Below, piece after piece: positions 1-6,137 of a stretch of 14,523 bases of DNA. The position numbers and the translations under genes were made by a program. The stretch's first letter is position 1; each line of letters begins with the position of its first letter. The notes beneath the pieces were generated by a model. That model ran no database searches. It was not told where the DNA came from and worked only from the letters and a program-made list of their open reading frames with translations. The stretch covers positions 1-14,523 of the forward strand of contig JALRFT010000064.1 of NCBI GenBank assembly GCA_023261915.1, read 5' to 3'. Source of the DNA: Acidimicrobiales bacterium (GTDB lineage: Bacteria; Actinomycetota; Acidimicrobiia; Acidimicrobiales; Acidimicrobilacustridaceae).

Positions 1-577
1 TCGCCACGGGATCGCCGCCCGGCAGATCGGTTCGCCCACAACCATCGAGGAACAGCTTGTCCCCCGCCACGAGACGACCATCCACGAGGAAACACTGGCT
101 GCCCGGCGTGTGGCCGGGGGTATGGATCAACTCGACCTCAATCTCGCCGACCCGCACGACGTCACCCGACTCGTGGGTCACGAGTTCGGGCGGACCGACG
201 CCCGTGGTGCGCTGCACCCACGGCGCTTCCTCGGCCTGCACATGAATGGGGACGGACACCTGCTCAAGGAGTCGGGCCACGCCTTCAATGGACAGTCCCA
301 TCATGTCGCCCCCCACGTGATCAGGGTGGTAGTGGGTGGCGAGCACGCCGGTGAGTCGCATGTCGTCGGCGGCGAGGACATTGAGAATCCCCGTCGTGTC
401 ATAGGCGGGGTCGACGACGAGCGCCTCCCCCGTGGTGCGGTCCCCAATGAGGTAAACGAAGTTCACCATCTGGCGGGCCACCGGATCATCGCGGGCGATA
501 TCCCGCCCGACAAGCAGTTGTCGGAAGTACAGGTGGCTGTCCTCGGCGTCGGGGTGGTGGTGTTCGTGACGATGCAT
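1..577 (-). CDS. MBL-fold metallo-hydrolase (glyoxalase II-like), 3' end cut by window edge
   Basis: The minus strand is open from an ATG at 577-575 to the window edge, giving 192 visible codons. The protein begins MHRHEHHHPD, a His-rich tail. It then carries the metallo-beta-lactamase zinc signature THYHPDH (residues 81-87), a second metal motif HTPGHTPG (152-159), the bridging Asp of AGDKLF (D173) and GRTDLPGGD (181-189), the last typical of glyoxalase II/persulfide-dioxygenase-like enzymes. The C-terminal metal His and any helical substrate domain lie outside the window. Family knowledge supports a cytoplasmic binuclear-metal thioester or persulfide hydrolase or oxygenase; the substrate cannot be told. 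The start is favoured because a TAGTGT -10 box sits 8 bases upstream, giving a leaderless mRNA. It is divergent from the reductase at 603 with only 25 bases between starts. The family is near certain, the function open. Confidence 0.88.
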   Translation of the reverse strand, partial: MHRHEHHHPDAEDSHLYFRQLLVGRDIARDDPVARQMVNFVYLIGDRTTGEALVVDPAYDTTGILNVLAADDMRLTGVLATHYHPDHVGGDMMGLSIEGVARLLEQVSVPIHVQAEEAPWVQRTTGVGPPELVTHESGDVVRVGEIEVELIHTPGHTPGSQCFLVDGRLVAGDKLFLDGCGRTDLPGGDPVA

Positions 578-584
578 CGCAACC

Positions 585-590
585 ACACTA
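585..590 (-). promoter_or_regulatory. -10 box of the MBL hydrolase (leaderless)
   Basis: On the minus strand TAGTGT (590 to 585) matches TAnnnT. A start seven bases past the box falls at 578, one base before the ATG. No clear -35 is visible. The box shares the TA at 589-590 with the plus-strand box of the next gene. Confidence 0.5.
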
Positions 591-594
591 CGGT
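589..594 (+). promoter_or_regulatory. -10 box of the ketopantoate reductase-family gene (leaderless)
   Basis: TACGGT fits TAnnnT and predicts transcription start near 601-603, at the GTG start codon. It overlaps by two bases the opposing -10 of the divergent hydrolase. Confidence 0.45.
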
Positions 595-602
595 GCCTAG
601 CC

Positions 603-1553
603 GTGGGGCGTCGCTCGTGGACGGTGATCGGTGTGGGTGGTGTTGGCGGCTACTACGGGTCGCGCCTCGCCCTTGCCGGATTCGACATGCATTGGGTGGC
701 TCGGGGTGACGCCGAGCACCTGCGACGTGAGGGGCTTGTCGTCACCTCCCCCAGGGGCGACGCCCATCTCACCGATCTTGCGGTGACTAACTCCGGCGAC
801 CCGCTGCCCGACACTGACGTGGTGGTGGTCGCCACCAAGACCATCAACAATGCCGGGATCATCCCGTGGCTGGCTGAGTGCTTGGCAGGCCGGTCAGCCA
901 CGCTCGTAATCCTTCAGAATGGTTTCGACGTGGAGCAGCCGTTCGTTGAGGCGCTCCGGGGTCCCGCACCCGACGTCGTCGTGGTCGGTGGTATGAGCTT
1001 CATCTGCTCGGCCCGCACCAGCCCAGGTGTGGTTGCCCACTTTGATTACGAACGGGTCACCCTTGGCACCACCGACCCGGGACCACGCGGGGACGCCGCC
1101 GTTGCGGCTGTCGTGGAGGACCTGTCGTCGGCCGGTGTGCCGACCGAGCCGCTCGCCGATCTCGTTGAAGGTCGGTGGCGAAAGCTGGTTTGGAACATCC
1201 CGTTCAACGGCCTGTCGGTGGTACTTGATGCCACGACCGCCGAGATGGTCAGCGACCCCGACACCCGTGCCATGGTGCGCAGCCTCATGGAAGAGGTCGT
1301 GGCCGCGTCAGAGGGAACGGGTCATCCGGTGGAGAAGTCCTTCATCGAGGAGATGTTCGACTCGACTGAGCGCATGGCCCCTTACGCCCCGTCAATGAAG
1401 CTCGATTACGAGGCGCGGCGCCCACTTGAACTCGAGGCCATCTACGCCGCCCCCGTGCGCGCAGCTGAAGCTGCGGGTGTGGAGATGCCGCGAACCACCG
1501 CACTCTGGCAGCAGTTGGCATTCCTCGACCGCCGTAACCGCAACGCTGATTAG
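603..1553 (+). CDS. panE: 2-dehydropantoate 2-reductase family protein (ketopantoate reductase, PanE/ApbA)
   Basis: This 316-residue protein has the usual length for the family, which reduces ketopantoate to pantoate with NADPH in the cytoplasm on the way to pantothenate and CoA. An N-terminal Rossmann fold carries GVGGVGGYYG (residues 10-19). ILQNG (103-107) is the conserved QNG turn. K194 in RWRKLVWNIPFN matches the catalytic Lys, followed by the conserved N198. The C-terminal helical domain has SMKLDYEARRPLELEAI (264-280), the family's S-M-x-x-D...E-x-E signature. The GTG at 603 is chosen because it has a correctly placed -10 box. A GTG at 624 would begin immediately before the nucleotide-binding loop and is less likely. 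Actinobacteria often carry several paralogues, so the pantothenate role is inferred. It converges with the thiolase, ending 36 bases before it. Confidence 0.82.
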   Translation: MGRRSWTVIGVGGVGGYYGSRLALAGFDMHWVARGDAEHLRREGLVVTSPRGDAHLTDLAVTNSGDPLPDTDVVVVATKTINNAGIIPWLAECLAGRSATLVILQNGFDVEQPFVEALRGPAPDVVVVGGMSFICSARTSPGVVAHFDYERVTLGTTDPGPRGDAAVAAVVEDLSSAGVPTEPLADLVEGRWRKLVWNIPFNGLSVVLDATTAEMVSDPDTRAMVRSLMEEVVAASEGTGHPVEKSFIEEMFDSTERMAPYAPSMKLDYEARRPLELEAIYAAPVRAAEAAGVEMPRTTALWQQLAFLDRRNRNAD

Positions 1554-1563
1554 CAGCACTTGT

Positions 1564-1577
1564 TCCGGCTCACCGGA
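1564..1577. terminator. Weak hairpin between convergent reductase and thiolase genes
   Basis: TCCGG-CTCA-CCGGA forms a 5-bp stem with a 4-base loop in the 36-base gap between the two stop codons. No T-run follows on either strand, so termination is a guess from position and structure only. Confidence 0.3.
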
Positions 1578-1589
1578 CGACAGTTGTCC

Positions 1590-2768
1590 TCAGGCCTGGA
1601 GCAGGATGGCGTCGCCCTGGCCACCGCCACCGCACAGCGCCGCCGCACCGAGACCGCCGCCGCGTCGCCGCAGTTCGTTGGCGAGGGTGAGAGCCACTCG
1701 GGTGCCCGACATGCCGAGGGGGTGACCAACGGCGATGGCGCCGCCGTTGACGTTCACCACGTCGGAGGTGATCCCCAATTCGGCCATCGAAGCCAATCCC
1801 ACGGCGGCGAATGCTTCGTTGATCTCGAACAGCGAGACATCTGACAGCGACTTCCCGGCGGACTCAAGGGCCGCCAGGATTGCCCGCGACGGCTGGGTGA
1901 GCAGCGACGCATCGGGTCCGGCCACCTGGCCGTACCCGACGACCCGGGCCAACGGCGTGACGCCGAGACGCTCGGCCACGGCTTCTGACACCACGATCAC
2001 CGCAGCCCCGCCGTCGGAAATCTGGGAGGCGTTGCCGGCGGTGATGTTGCCGGCCTTGTCGAAGGCGGGACGGAGCTTGCCGAGCGATTCTTCGGTGGTG
2101 TCGCCGCGCACACCCTCGTCGACGCTCACCACCAGCGGGTCACCCTTGCGCTGGGGGACCTCGACCGGAACGATTTCGTCGTCCAACAGACCGTTGGCCG
2201 CGGCCTGTGCGGCGCGCTGGTGGCTGGCGGCCGCCATGGCGTCCTGGGCATCGCGGGCGATGCCGGTGGAGGCGGCGTACTTCTCGGTACCCGCACCCAT
2301 GGCGCACTGGTCGAAGGCACAGAACAACCCGTCGTACATCATGGAATCGACGACGGACTGATCACCGATTCGGTATCCGGCTCGGGCACCGGGGAGCAGG
2401 TAGGGGGCGTTGGTCATCGACTCCATGCCACCGGCCACGACGATCTCAGCGTCGCCGGCGGCGATCATCTGGTCGGCGAGGTAGATGGTGTTGAGACCCG
2501 ACAGACACACCTTGTTGACGGTGGTGGCGGGGACCGACATGGGAATGCCGGCGTTGACGGCGGCCTGCCGGGCGGTGATCTGACCGGTGCCGGCTTGGAG
2601 CACGTGACCCATCAGGACGTAGTCCACCTGTTCAGGCGAGAGTCCTGCTCGCTGCAGGGCACCGGCGATGGCGAACCCGCCGAGGTCGGCGGCGGAGAAG
2701 CCCGCGAAGGCTCCGGACAACTTGCCGATGGGTGTGCGAGCCCCGGCGAGGATGACTGAACCGGCCAT
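1590..2768 (-). CDS. Acetyl-CoA C-acetyltransferase (thiolase)
   Basis: This is a complete 392-residue thiolase, the normal length. It condenses two acetyl-CoA to acetoacetyl-CoA, or runs in reverse as a degradative thiolase. The nucleophilic Cys is C88 in VNKVCLSGL; NEAFA (317-321), GGAIAVGHP (342-350, H349) and the C-terminal base C379 in ALCGGGGQGD complete the active site. Small departures from the common consensus are GMSG after the His motif (usually GASG) and CGGGGQG (usually C-I/L-GGGMG). The ATG has a Shine-Dalgarno-like AGGGGA seven bases away and an apparent leader of about 50 bases. The nearby Ccr, epimerase and mutase genes suggest entry into the ethylmalonyl-CoA pathway, but the gene is on the opposite strand and separately transcribed. 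Use with PHA synthesis or fatty acid degradation is equally possible. Confidence 0.92.
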   Translation of the reverse strand: MAGSVILAGARTPIGKLSGAFAGFSAADLGGFAIAGALQRAGLSPEQVDYVLMGHVLQAGTGQITARQAAVNAGIPMSVPATTVNKVCLSGLNTIYLADQMIAAGDAEIVVAGGMESMTNAPYLLPGARAGYRIGDQSVVDSMMYDGLFCAFDQCAMGAGTEKYAASTGIARDAQDAMAAASHQRAAQAAANGLLDDEIVPVEVPQRKGDPLVVSVDEGVRGDTTEESLGKLRPAFDKAGNITAGNASQISDGGAAVIVVSEAVAERLGVTPLARVVGYGQVAGPDASLLTQPSRAILAALESAGKSLSDVSLFEINEAFAAVGLASMAELGITSDVVNVNGGAIAVGHPLGMSGTRVALTLANELRRRGGGLGAAALCGGGGQGDAILLQA

Positions 2769-2775
2769 GTGAACT

Positions 2776-2781
2776 TCCCCT
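2776..2781 (-). promoter_or_regulatory. Shine-Dalgarno of the thiolase gene
   Basis: AGGGGA on the minus strand lies seven bases before the ATG at 2768. This is the only monocistronic gene in the window with a clear leader and ribosome site, in contrast to the leaderless genes around it. Confidence 0.55.
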
Positions 2782-2825
2782 GTTCCTTGCGGTCTTCCGC
2801 TGCGGTCGCAACGGCGTGTCGCCAG

Positions 2826-2831
2826 AGTGTA
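2826..2831 (-). promoter_or_regulatory. -10 box of the thiolase promoter
   Basis: TACACT on the minus strand, preceded about 18 bases upstream by TTGGCC, a possible -35. Transcription would start near 2819 and give a leader of about 50 bases containing a short TTGCG/CGCAA inverted repeat (2787-2811). Confidence 0.4.
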
Positions 2832-2871
2832 CGGAGCGCGTCACCCCCGGGCCAACGGACCGGTGCCGATC

Positions 2872-2877
2872 TAGCAT
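2872..2877 (+). promoter_or_regulatory. -10 box of the PIG-L deacetylase gene (leaderless)
   Basis: TAGCAT is placed so that a start seven bases after the box is exactly the GTG at 2884. No Shine-Dalgarno is present. Confidence 0.5.
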
Positions 2878-2883
2878 CGGCCC

Positions 2884-3591
2884 GTGGAATTACTGGAGGC
2901 TCGATCGGTGCTGGCGGTCCAGCCGCACTACGACGACAACGATATTGCCTGTGCCGGCACGCTTATCCGGCTGAGCAACGCCGGTGCCGAGGTGGTGTAC
3001 GTGACCGTGACCGATGACCTCGCCGGGGTTCTCGACGCCAGTCTCGATGACACTGAGGCCCGCCGTCGGCTCGTCGCCGAACAGCACGAGGCGGGGGCCA
3101 TCGTCGGAGTGTCGGGGTTCGAAGCTCTGGGGTGGGCCGACGCTGCCGGCCTCGACCGGATCGCGCTGCGTGATCAGGTGGTCGAGCTTGTACGGAGGTA
3201 CCGACCCGAGGTGCTCCTCACCGTCGATCCGTGGTTGCGGCACGAGGCCCACAGTGACCACACCATCACCGGTCTCGCCGTCAGTGAAGCGGCCGTGCTG
3301 AGTGGCCTCCCCCGGTTCCGCCCTCAAGCCGGTCTGGCCCCCCACGAGGTGCGCGCCGTTGCGTATTGCTTCACTGACGAGCCCACCACCGTGGTTGATA
3401 CCTCCGACGTGCAGGAGCGTCGACATGCAGCACTCGACTGCTACCGGTCCCAGTTCACTGATGAGGGACTGGCCCGACTCCACGCCGGTCTCGACCGGGT
3501 CGAGCAGTCGTGGGCCCCGTCGGGTGCAACGCATGGGGAGCGTCTCAAGGTGCTCGCCCCCCACCGACTCCACGTGGGGATCGGCGGCTAG
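2884..3591 (+). CDS. PIG-L/LmbE family deacetylase
   Basis: This 235-residue protein belongs to the zinc-dependent N-acetylglucosaminyl deacetylase-like family that includes MshB and Mca of mycothiol metabolism. The first motif is QPHYDDNDIACAG (residues 13-25), where H15 and D18 would bind zinc and D17 would be the general base. The second motif is HEAHSDH (120-126), with H126 the third zinc ligand. The canonical A-H-P-D-D-E form is changed to Q-P-H-Y-D-D-N-D, placing this in a side branch of the family. The substrate is therefore not assigned; it could act on an amino-sugar conjugate, a mycothiol-type amide or an unrelated N-acyl compound. The GTG start has a -10 box exactly positioned for a leaderless mRNA and lies just before the first beta strand. 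No signal peptide is seen. Crotonyl-CoA carboxylase/reductase starts 35 bases after its stop, from its own promoter-like box. Confidence 0.85.
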   Translation: MELLEARSVLAVQPHYDDNDIACAGTLIRLSNAGAEVVYVTVTDDLAGVLDASLDDTEARRRLVAEQHEAGAIVGVSGFEALGWADAAGLDRIALRDQVVELVRRYRPEVLLTVDPWLRHEAHSDHTITGLAVSEAAVLSGLPRFRPQAGLAPHEVRAVAYCFTDEPTTVVDTSDVQERRHAALDCYRSQFTDEGLARLHAGLDRVEQSWAPSGATHGERLKVLAPHRLHVGIGG

Positions 3592-3612
3592 GGATCTGCG
3601 GAGTGGGGCGGC

Positions 3613-3618
3613 TAACTT
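3613..3618 (+). promoter_or_regulatory. -10 box of the ccr operon (near-leaderless)
   Basis: TAACTT ends eight bases before the ATG at 3627, predicting transcription start at 3625-3627. It lies in the 35-base gap after the deacetylase gene and supports the ATG at 3627 over upstream starts in frame. Confidence 0.45.
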
Positions 3619-3626
3619 GTCCGCCC

Positions 3627-4973
3627 ATGAGCAGCACCGACGCCATTCTCGAAGCAATCCAGTCCGGCGCCAGCGGCGATGACCTCGCCAACCTCCCCCT
3701 TCCCGAGTCCTACCGGGCGGCCTTCGTCAAGGCTGACGAGCAGGAGATGTGGGAGGGCGTGGAGTCGTGGGACAAGGACCCCCGCCAGTCGTTGCACGTC
3801 GACGAGGTCCCACTGCCCGAGATTGCACCGGACGAGGCCGTTGTTGCGGTCATGGCCTCAGCCATCAACTTCAACACGGTGTGGACATCAATCTTTGAAC
3901 CGCTCTCCACGTTTGGTTTCCTCAAGCGTCTCGGCAAGGAGTCGGTGTGGGGCGCTCGCCACGACCTGCCGTATCACATCGTCGGATCGGACGCCTCGGG
4001 TGTCGTGCTGCGCACCGGGTCAGCGGTGAGGAACTGGAAGCCTGGTGATCGGGTCACCATCCACTGCAACCATGTTGACGACCAGGACCCCACGGCTCAC
4101 GACGACTCCATGCTGGCCGCCAACCAGCGCATCTGGGGGTTCGAGACGAACTTCGGTGGACTCGCTGATCTCACGGTCGTCAAGGCCAACCAGCTGATGC
4201 CCAAGCCGGCGCACCTGACGTGGGAGGAAGCGGCATGCAATGCGCTCTGCAACTCCACCTCCTACCGCATGATCGTGTCCAAGCACGCAGGTGACATGCG
4301 TCAGGGTGAAGCGGTACTCGTGTGGGGTGCCACTGGCGGCATCGGTGGCTACGGCGTGCAGTACGTCCTCAACGGCGGCGGTATTCCGGTTGGTGTCGTC
4401 TCTTCCCCCGAGCGGGCCGAACTTCTCCATGCCATGGGCGTGGAGCACGTCATCGACCGCCGCGAGAAGGGGTACAAGTTCTGGAAGGACGAGCACACTC
4501 AGGATGAGTCCGAGTGGCGTCGTCTGGGCAAGGACATTCGTTCGCTCATCGGCAAGGACGTCGAGATGGTGTTCGAACACCCCGGCCGTCAGACCTTCGG
4601 GGCCTCGGTCTTCGTCACCGCCCGCGCCGGTCGCATCATCACGTGTGCGGCCACGAGCGGTTACATGATTGAGTACGACAACCGTCACCTGTGGATGAAG
4701 CTCAAGAGGATCATCTCGTCGCACTTCGCCAACTACGCCGAGGCGTGGGCGGCCAACCAGGCACTCATCGATGGCTCGGTGGTGCCGCTGTTGAGCAAGG
4801 TGTACGAGCTCGAGCAGACCGGTGAGGCGGCGCTCAGCGTTCATCACAACGAGGCGGAGGGGAAGGTCGGGGTGCTGTGTATGGCACCTACCGAGGGCCT
4901 CGGTATCGACGACCCCGAGTTCCGCGACAAGGTCGGCGAGGATCGCATCACACTGTTCCGCCGGATGGCCTGA
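3627..4973 (+). CDS. ccr: Crotonyl-CoA carboxylase/reductase
   Basis: The 448-residue product matches the family's usual size and carries out NADPH-dependent reductive carboxylation of crotonyl-CoA to (2S)-ethylmalonyl-CoA, the defining step of the ethylmalonyl-CoA pathway. It is a zinc-free medium-chain dehydrogenase/reductase. The nucleotide loop is WGATGGIGGYG (233-243). Residues corresponding to the CO2-binding set described for the Kitasatospora enzyme (Asn81, Phe170, Glu171, His365) are all present here as N81, F172, E173 and H366. Family-typical stretches include WTSIFEP (86-92), RIWGFETNFGG (168-178), GYKFWKDEHTQD (282-293) and CAATSGYMIEYDNRHLWM (340-357). The start MSSTDAIL is chosen because an upstream in-frame start would add 39 residues that run into the preceding gene and have no match to the family. 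The epimerase follows after 22 bases. It is the best-supported gene in the window. Confidence 0.96.
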   Translation: MSSTDAILEAIQSGASGDDLANLPLPESYRAAFVKADEQEMWEGVESWDKDPRQSLHVDEVPLPEIAPDEAVVAVMASAINFNTVWTSIFEPLSTFGFLKRLGKESVWGARHDLPYHIVGSDASGVVLRTGSAVRNWKPGDRVTIHCNHVDDQDPTAHDDSMLAANQRIWGFETNFGGLADLTVVKANQLMPKPAHLTWEEAACNALCNSTSYRMIVSKHAGDMRQGEAVLVWGATGGIGGYGVQYVLNGGGIPVGVVSSPERAELLHAMGVEHVIDRREKGYKFWKDEHTQDESEWRRLGKDIRSLIGKDVEMVFEHPGRQTFGASVFVTARAGRIITCAATSGYMIEYDNRHLWMKLKRIISSHFANYAEAWAANQALIDGSVVPLLSKVYELEQTGEAALSVHHNEAEGKVGVLCMAPTEGLGIDDPEFRDKVGEDRITLFRRMA

Positions 4974-4983
4974 CCAGACCTGC

Positions 4984-4989
4984 GAGGAG
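4984..4989 (+). promoter_or_regulatory. Shine-Dalgarno of the epimerase gene
   Basis: GAGGAG lies six bases before the GTG at 4996. It decides that start and shows that internal operon genes here use ribosome sites while first genes are leaderless. Confidence 0.7.
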
Positions 4990-4995
4990 ATCACC

Positions 4996-5415
4996 GTGTC
5001 TGAGACATCACCACTGCTGTTCACCGAGATCGATCACGTCGCCATCGCCGTGGACGACCTCGAGGCCGCCATCAACTACTACGCCGACACCTTTGGTGCC
5101 GAGGTCGATCATCGTGAGGTGGTCGAGTCCGATGGGGTTGAGGAGGCGCTGCTGAAGGTGGCGGACTCCTACATCCAGCTACTCACACCCACCCGCGAGG
5201 ACTCGCCGGTGGCGAAGTACCTCGCCAAGAAGGGCCAAGGCCTGCACCACATCGGCTATCGGGTGGCGGACTGTGGTGTCGCCCTCGAAGCCGTCAAGGC
5301 CCAGGGGTTTCGTGTCATCGACGAGGCGCCCCGGCCCGGCAGTCGGGGGACGACGGTGGCGTTCGTCCATCCCAAGGATGCCTTCGGCACGCTCATCGAA
5401 CTCGTCGAGGAGTAG
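4996..5415 (+). CDS. mce: Methylmalonyl-CoA/ethylmalonyl-CoA epimerase
   Basis: This 139-residue vicinal-oxygen-chelate (glyoxalase fold) protein has the normal epimerase length. It interconverts the 2S and 2R forms of methylmalonyl-CoA and, in organisms with Ccr, of ethylmalonyl-CoA. Metal ligands expected from family structures are H14 in IDHVAIAVDD, Q61 in SYIQLL, one of the His pair H84/H85 in GLHHIGYRV, and E135 in GTLIELVEE. Two beta-alpha-beta-beta-beta repeats are recognisable, about residues 10-65 and 82-137. The GTG start is fixed by GAGGAG six bases upstream; other starts in the frame lie inside ccr. It is co-transcribed with ccr (22-base gap), which argues for action on ethylmalonyl-CoA as well as methylmalonyl-CoA. 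Its final codons contain another GAGGAG that may serve the next gene. Confidence 0.94.
   Translation: MSETSPLLFTEIDHVAIAVDDLEAAINYYADTFGAEVDHREVVESDGVEEALLKVADSYIQLLTPTREDSPVAKYLAKKGQGLHHIGYRVADCGVALEAVKAQGFRVIDEAPRPGSRGTTVAFVHPKDAFGTLIELVEE
5407..5412 (+). promoter_or_regulatory. Shine-Dalgarno for the downstream membrane protein
   Basis: GAGGAG overlaps the last codons of the epimerase gene and is eight bases before an in-frame ATC at 5421. It is identical to the epimerase's own ribosome site. It points to translation of the next frame starting near 5421 although no ATG, GTG or TTG is there. Confidence 0.5.
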
Positions 5416-5420
5416 TCGCC

Positions 5421-6128
5421 ATCGCTGACCCGGCTACCCCGGGTCCGTCCGCTCCACCGTTTCTGACCTGGCGGCGTGTCGGAGCCGCTGTCACCGTTCC
5501 ACTCATCGCTGCCGCGGTTGCGTGTGTGTTGGCGTGGTGGGTGGCCACCCCGTGGTCGTCACCGGTGTGGCCACTGTTGACGTTCGTGCCCGTTCCTCTC
5601 GTCGTGTGGTGGCTGGCCACCGGCGTGAGACGCGTGACGCTGGTCTTGCTCGTCGTGGTCGTCATCGTCGTCGTCGTAGGCACGGTCACCGTGGTTTCTT
5701 CCGCGCTTCCCGGTTCGGTCCGCTACGGCGCCACCCTCGACGGACTCGAGGTCCTCGCTGCCGCCACGCTCGAGAACCTCTCCCCGCCCGCAGAAGGGTG
5801 CGGTGCAGCCCCACCGGCGGACTACGGGGTGCTGGGCACACCGGAGCGGGTCTGTGTTGTCGTCTATCGGCTTGGTCTCGGTGCCACTCCGGTGGCGACG
5901 GGACCGCCCCCTGCGGGGTTGGTGGCGCGTCCAGCCAACGAGGTGCGACAGGTGCGGTTCGACTGGGGGGTGGTCAACGGCGTGCCCGATCGCCAGCTGG
6001 TCTTTGAGGGAGGAGTCGCCCAGCCGGTCGCCGATCGTTGTGTCCGCCTCGTCCGGGACCCTTGGTGGGCGTGGCTGGTCAACGACGGCGGGTGCCCTTC
6101 CGGTTTCGTCTCGTCAACATCGGGGTGA
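5421..6128 (+). CDS. Small membrane protein of unknown function, start uncertain (ATC at 5421 or GTG at 5526)
   Basis: I do not recognise this protein. From ATC at 5421 it has 235 residues; from the first standard start, GTG at 5526, 200. The longer form begins I/M-ADPATPGPSAPP, then three hydrophobic segments: TVPLIAAAVACVLAWWVA (about 25-42), PVWPLLTFVPVPLVVWWLA (about 49-67) and VTLVLLVVVVIVVVVGTVTV (about 74-93). A soluble, probably exported domain of about 140 residues follows, with several Cys (in EGCGA, RVCVVV, RCVRLV and GGCPSG) that could form disulfides. The shorter form would cut the first helix in half. The frame has no ATG, GTG or TTG between 5301 and 5525, yet GAGGAG sits eight bases before the ATC. 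It is third in the ccr-epimerase operon; its role there is unknown. Confidence 0.6.
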   Translation: MADPATPGPSAPPFLTWRRVGAAVTVPLIAAAVACVLAWWVATPWSSPVWPLLTFVPVPLVVWWLATGVRRVTLVLLVVVVIVVVVGTVTVVSSALPGSVRYGATLDGLEVLAAATLENLSPPAEGCGAAPPADYGVLGTPERVCVVVYRLGLGATPVATGPPPAGLVARPANEVRQVRFDWGVVNGVPDRQLVFEGGVAQPVADRCVRLVRDPWWAWLVNDGGCPSGFVSSTSG

Positions 6129-6137
6129 GCGCAGCAA

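Noticed and set aside
110..709. Plus-strand open frame of 199 codons at the left end
   Set aside because: The opposite strand carries a clear MBL-fold protein with zinc motifs over the same bases; the plus frame has none.
3510..3626. Upstream in-frame start for ccr adding 39 residues
   Set aside because: The extension overlaps the preceding gene, is Pro/Arg/Gly-rich, and does not match Ccr; the -10 box at 3613-3618 and the family N-terminus support 3627.
2890..3657. Minus-strand open frame of 255 codons over the PIG-L gene
   Set aside because: It is fully antisense to a gene with intact catalytic motifs and shows no family signature.
4020..5024. Long minus-strand open frame (334 codons) antisense to ccr and the epimerase gene
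   Set aside because: It mirrors two strongly supported genes, has no recognisable motif, and is the kind of antisense frame that GC-rich genes produce.
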